A stretch of 64,000 nucleotides of DNA from Symsagittifera roscoffensis (taxonomy: Eukaryota; Xenacoelomorpha; Acoela; Convolutidae). The translations under genes and the position numbers were made by a program. Below, piece after piece: positions 62,313 through 64,000 of this stretch (within the stretch, counting starts at the first letter, position 1; every line of letters begins with the position of its first letter). Under the pieces are notes generated by a model. The model had not been told where the DNA came from. It ran no database searches and saw only the letters and a program-made list of their open reading frames with translations. The stretch is from contig NC_087066.1 of NCBI RefSeq assembly GCF_963678635.1, positions 38,883,755 through 38,947,754 on the forward strand, written 5' to 3'.

Positions 62313-62457
62313 CAAAAATTTGAAAGGAATTAAAAAGATCCAGTTTCTTAAATTGAAGTCAAATACCATTTTCTTTTTCAAAAAAATTTGTCAAGATTTT
62401 TTAATTTTGTTTAAATTGACTTGAAAAATCACCAAAAATTTTATTTCTGAAGCGTAA
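62313..62457 (-). repeat. Inverted-repeat arm (right), pairs with 60244-60390
   Basis: Reverse complement of the left arm. The two could be terminal inverted repeats of a non-autonomous DNA element of about 2.2 kb, or two copies of a small repeat inserted in opposite orientation. Confidence 0.93.
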
Positions 62458-63092
62458 TTTATGAGACAATTTTAAGTTTCAGCTTCAGAAATAAAAATTA
62501 AAAGCAAAATTTTTCTACATTATAATCCAATTTCCAAGTTTTAAACTAGGTGTTACGAGTCACATTGTAGCTTAAGTAATAGTAAGAAAAGCCTAATTGC
62601 ATGTAAAAAGCTTGATAATCTTTTTGTAGTATTCAATAATAGAGCAAAAATTTCAATTTGTTAGAAAAACAAACAATTACAATAAAGCGAAAACCTAGCA
62701 TTAATTGATAAGTTATTGTAAGTATTAGGCTTGAGAAAACAAATTTTGAGAAAACAAATTCAGTTTTGAGCGTCGGATTTCTACTTTTAAGGAGAATTAA
62801 TGGTATTAAAACGAGCCTAAAAAAATAATACTTGGTTATCAAGTGTGAATATTACGTTTCATAGCTTGATTCACAAAATTTTGTAACAAAATTTTTGTTT
62901 TTGTTTGGTTTAGAGTCCTTATTCTGAGAAATATAGTTAATAAAAGAGAACTCAAACACAAAAGTCACTTTGAAACATCTAAAATGAAGATTTTGGAAGA
63001 AATAATGAGCATTTTAGTTAGTAGTAGCTTTGGCTTAGATTTTTGGAGATTGTTTGATTTTTCTAATTCTTTTTTAACGCTCAAAGGGATAA

Positions 63093-63193
63093 AAATAAAC
63101 AATCTAGTCCTAAAACTCAAATTCGAGTCTGATTGTCTTCTAGAAAATAAACAGAAAATAAACAATCTAGTCCTAAAACTCAAATTCGAGTCT
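63093..63193. repeat. 63-bp-spaced direct repeat of 38 bp
   Basis: AAATAAACAATCTAGTCC... (63093-63130) recurs exactly at 63156-63193. It lies inside an ORF (62984-63334, 116 aa) whose repeated NLVLKLKFES peptide is a consequence of the repeat. That ORF has no other recognisable feature. Confidence 0.85.
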
Positions 63194-63334
63194 TTAAAAC
63201 TAAATTGTCATGACATGGTTTGTTTTAAAATTTTCAGTTTTAGCACAAAATTCAAGTTTATTGAAAAAAAAGCATGTCTTTTCACTAAGAATATCATAAG
63301 CCTAAGATACTTTCACCCAGTAGTCAAAAACTGA

Positions 63335-64000
63335 TATTTTTACAGTTTTACACTTTTTGTCTCTTTAGTCTGTCTTTTGACCAATTTTTCGTCCTTTCTT
63401 TAAGTCCAAATTTAAAGTTGAGAATTTAAGTTTCAAGTTTCAAAATGAAATTTCAGTTTTAGAAAAAATGTAGTTTTCGAGTTGAAAAATTGTTTTTTTT
63501 TTCACCAAATGTATGGCTGCAAAGCATAACGCTGGAATCCTGGCTTAATTAAAACAAGTTTTTACTTTTTAAAACAAAGATTTCCGTCAAAGTTTTAGTT
63601 TTTAGAGATCATGTCAAGACAATCAAACGTTAAAGTTCAGTTTTTTAGCTAAGCCAAGCTAATTAAATTAAATTTTTATAATTTCAGTTAAAACTGAGGC
63701 GGTTTCTGTGATTGCATTTTTCTAAGTATACAATTATTAGCCTAGCAATGTCGTAAATTACATTGTCATATCTTAAAAAAAGTCACCCTTACTGCACTGA
63801 ATTTGAATTTTTAAGGTGGGAAACAAAAAGCAAAAAATATATGGTATATTATTAAAACCAGAAAGTCCATTTAAGCATTTTGTATAAGCACCCAAAAGAA
63901 AACATACATGAACTGTATATCGTTTTCTGCCAGATTTATCAAGATATAGACACAGTTTTACTCAAATATTTAACCCTCATAGCATTAGCCATACATCTAG
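63335..64000. other. AT-rich end of the window, nothing recognised
   Basis: No ORF of note, no repeat longer than about 15 bp seen by eye. Confidence 0.5.

Noticed and set aside
1-64000. CRISPR arrays, bacterial operons, prophage or rRNA genes
   Set aside because: None seen. Spliced GIT gene, AT-rich introns and animal-type retroelements indicate a metazoan nuclear genome.

Overview
The window is eukaryotic and almost certainly from an invertebrate animal. It carries a spliced GIT-family ArfGAP gene with GT-AG introns, and otherwise mostly decayed retrotransposons of animal type. The host background is AT-rich. Several transposon blocks (about 16.7-28.9 kb and 50.3-53.6 kb) are clearly richer in GC. 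I cannot name the species from sequence alone.

Layout. 1-5565: a foldback element and the 5' two thirds of a GIT gene on the minus strand (nine coding exons that splice in phase; the 3' end lies beyond the left edge). 5826-11635: a 2905-bp segment present as two nearly identical tandem copies. It holds two nested hairpin (MITE-like) elements, an SGNH-esterase fragment and a PHD-like zinc finger, which look like the 5' part of a retroelement. 11640-14245: the reverse transcriptase and endonuclease-like 3' part of that element, with catalytic residues lost. 13837-19773 and 35925-41856: two arms of an inverted repeat of about 5.93 kb each, enclosing about 16 kb. 16698-28859 (minus): a large Gypsy-like element seen as pol end (integrase), then a macro-domain-like segment, a short untranslated stretch with 28-bp repeats, then a very long gag-like ORF containing an SGNH hydrolase. 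28900-35724 (minus): a second, AT-rich Gypsy-like provirus with pol and an env-like remnant, cut by a 200-N assembly gap that abuts the right arm. 39315-49551: two tandem copies of a 5.1-kb chimeric unit (outer part of the right arm joined to a third Gypsy-like pol, plus strand). 49551-54130: downstream part of that third element, interrupted by a GC-rich, 5'-truncated LINE with RNase H (50338-53570). 54130-64000: AT-rich sequence with one plausible exon-like ORF, several short repeats and a near-perfect 146-bp inverted repeat pair.

Only the GIT gene looks like a functional host gene. The rest is a nested transposon graveyard reshaped by duplications and an inversion. The most notable content is the pairing of a macro-like domain and SGNH hydrolase-like domains with a Gypsy integrase, and the layered history: nesting, then inverted duplication, then tandem duplication. 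Transposon reading frames are broken almost everywhere, so they are annotated as pseudogenes.
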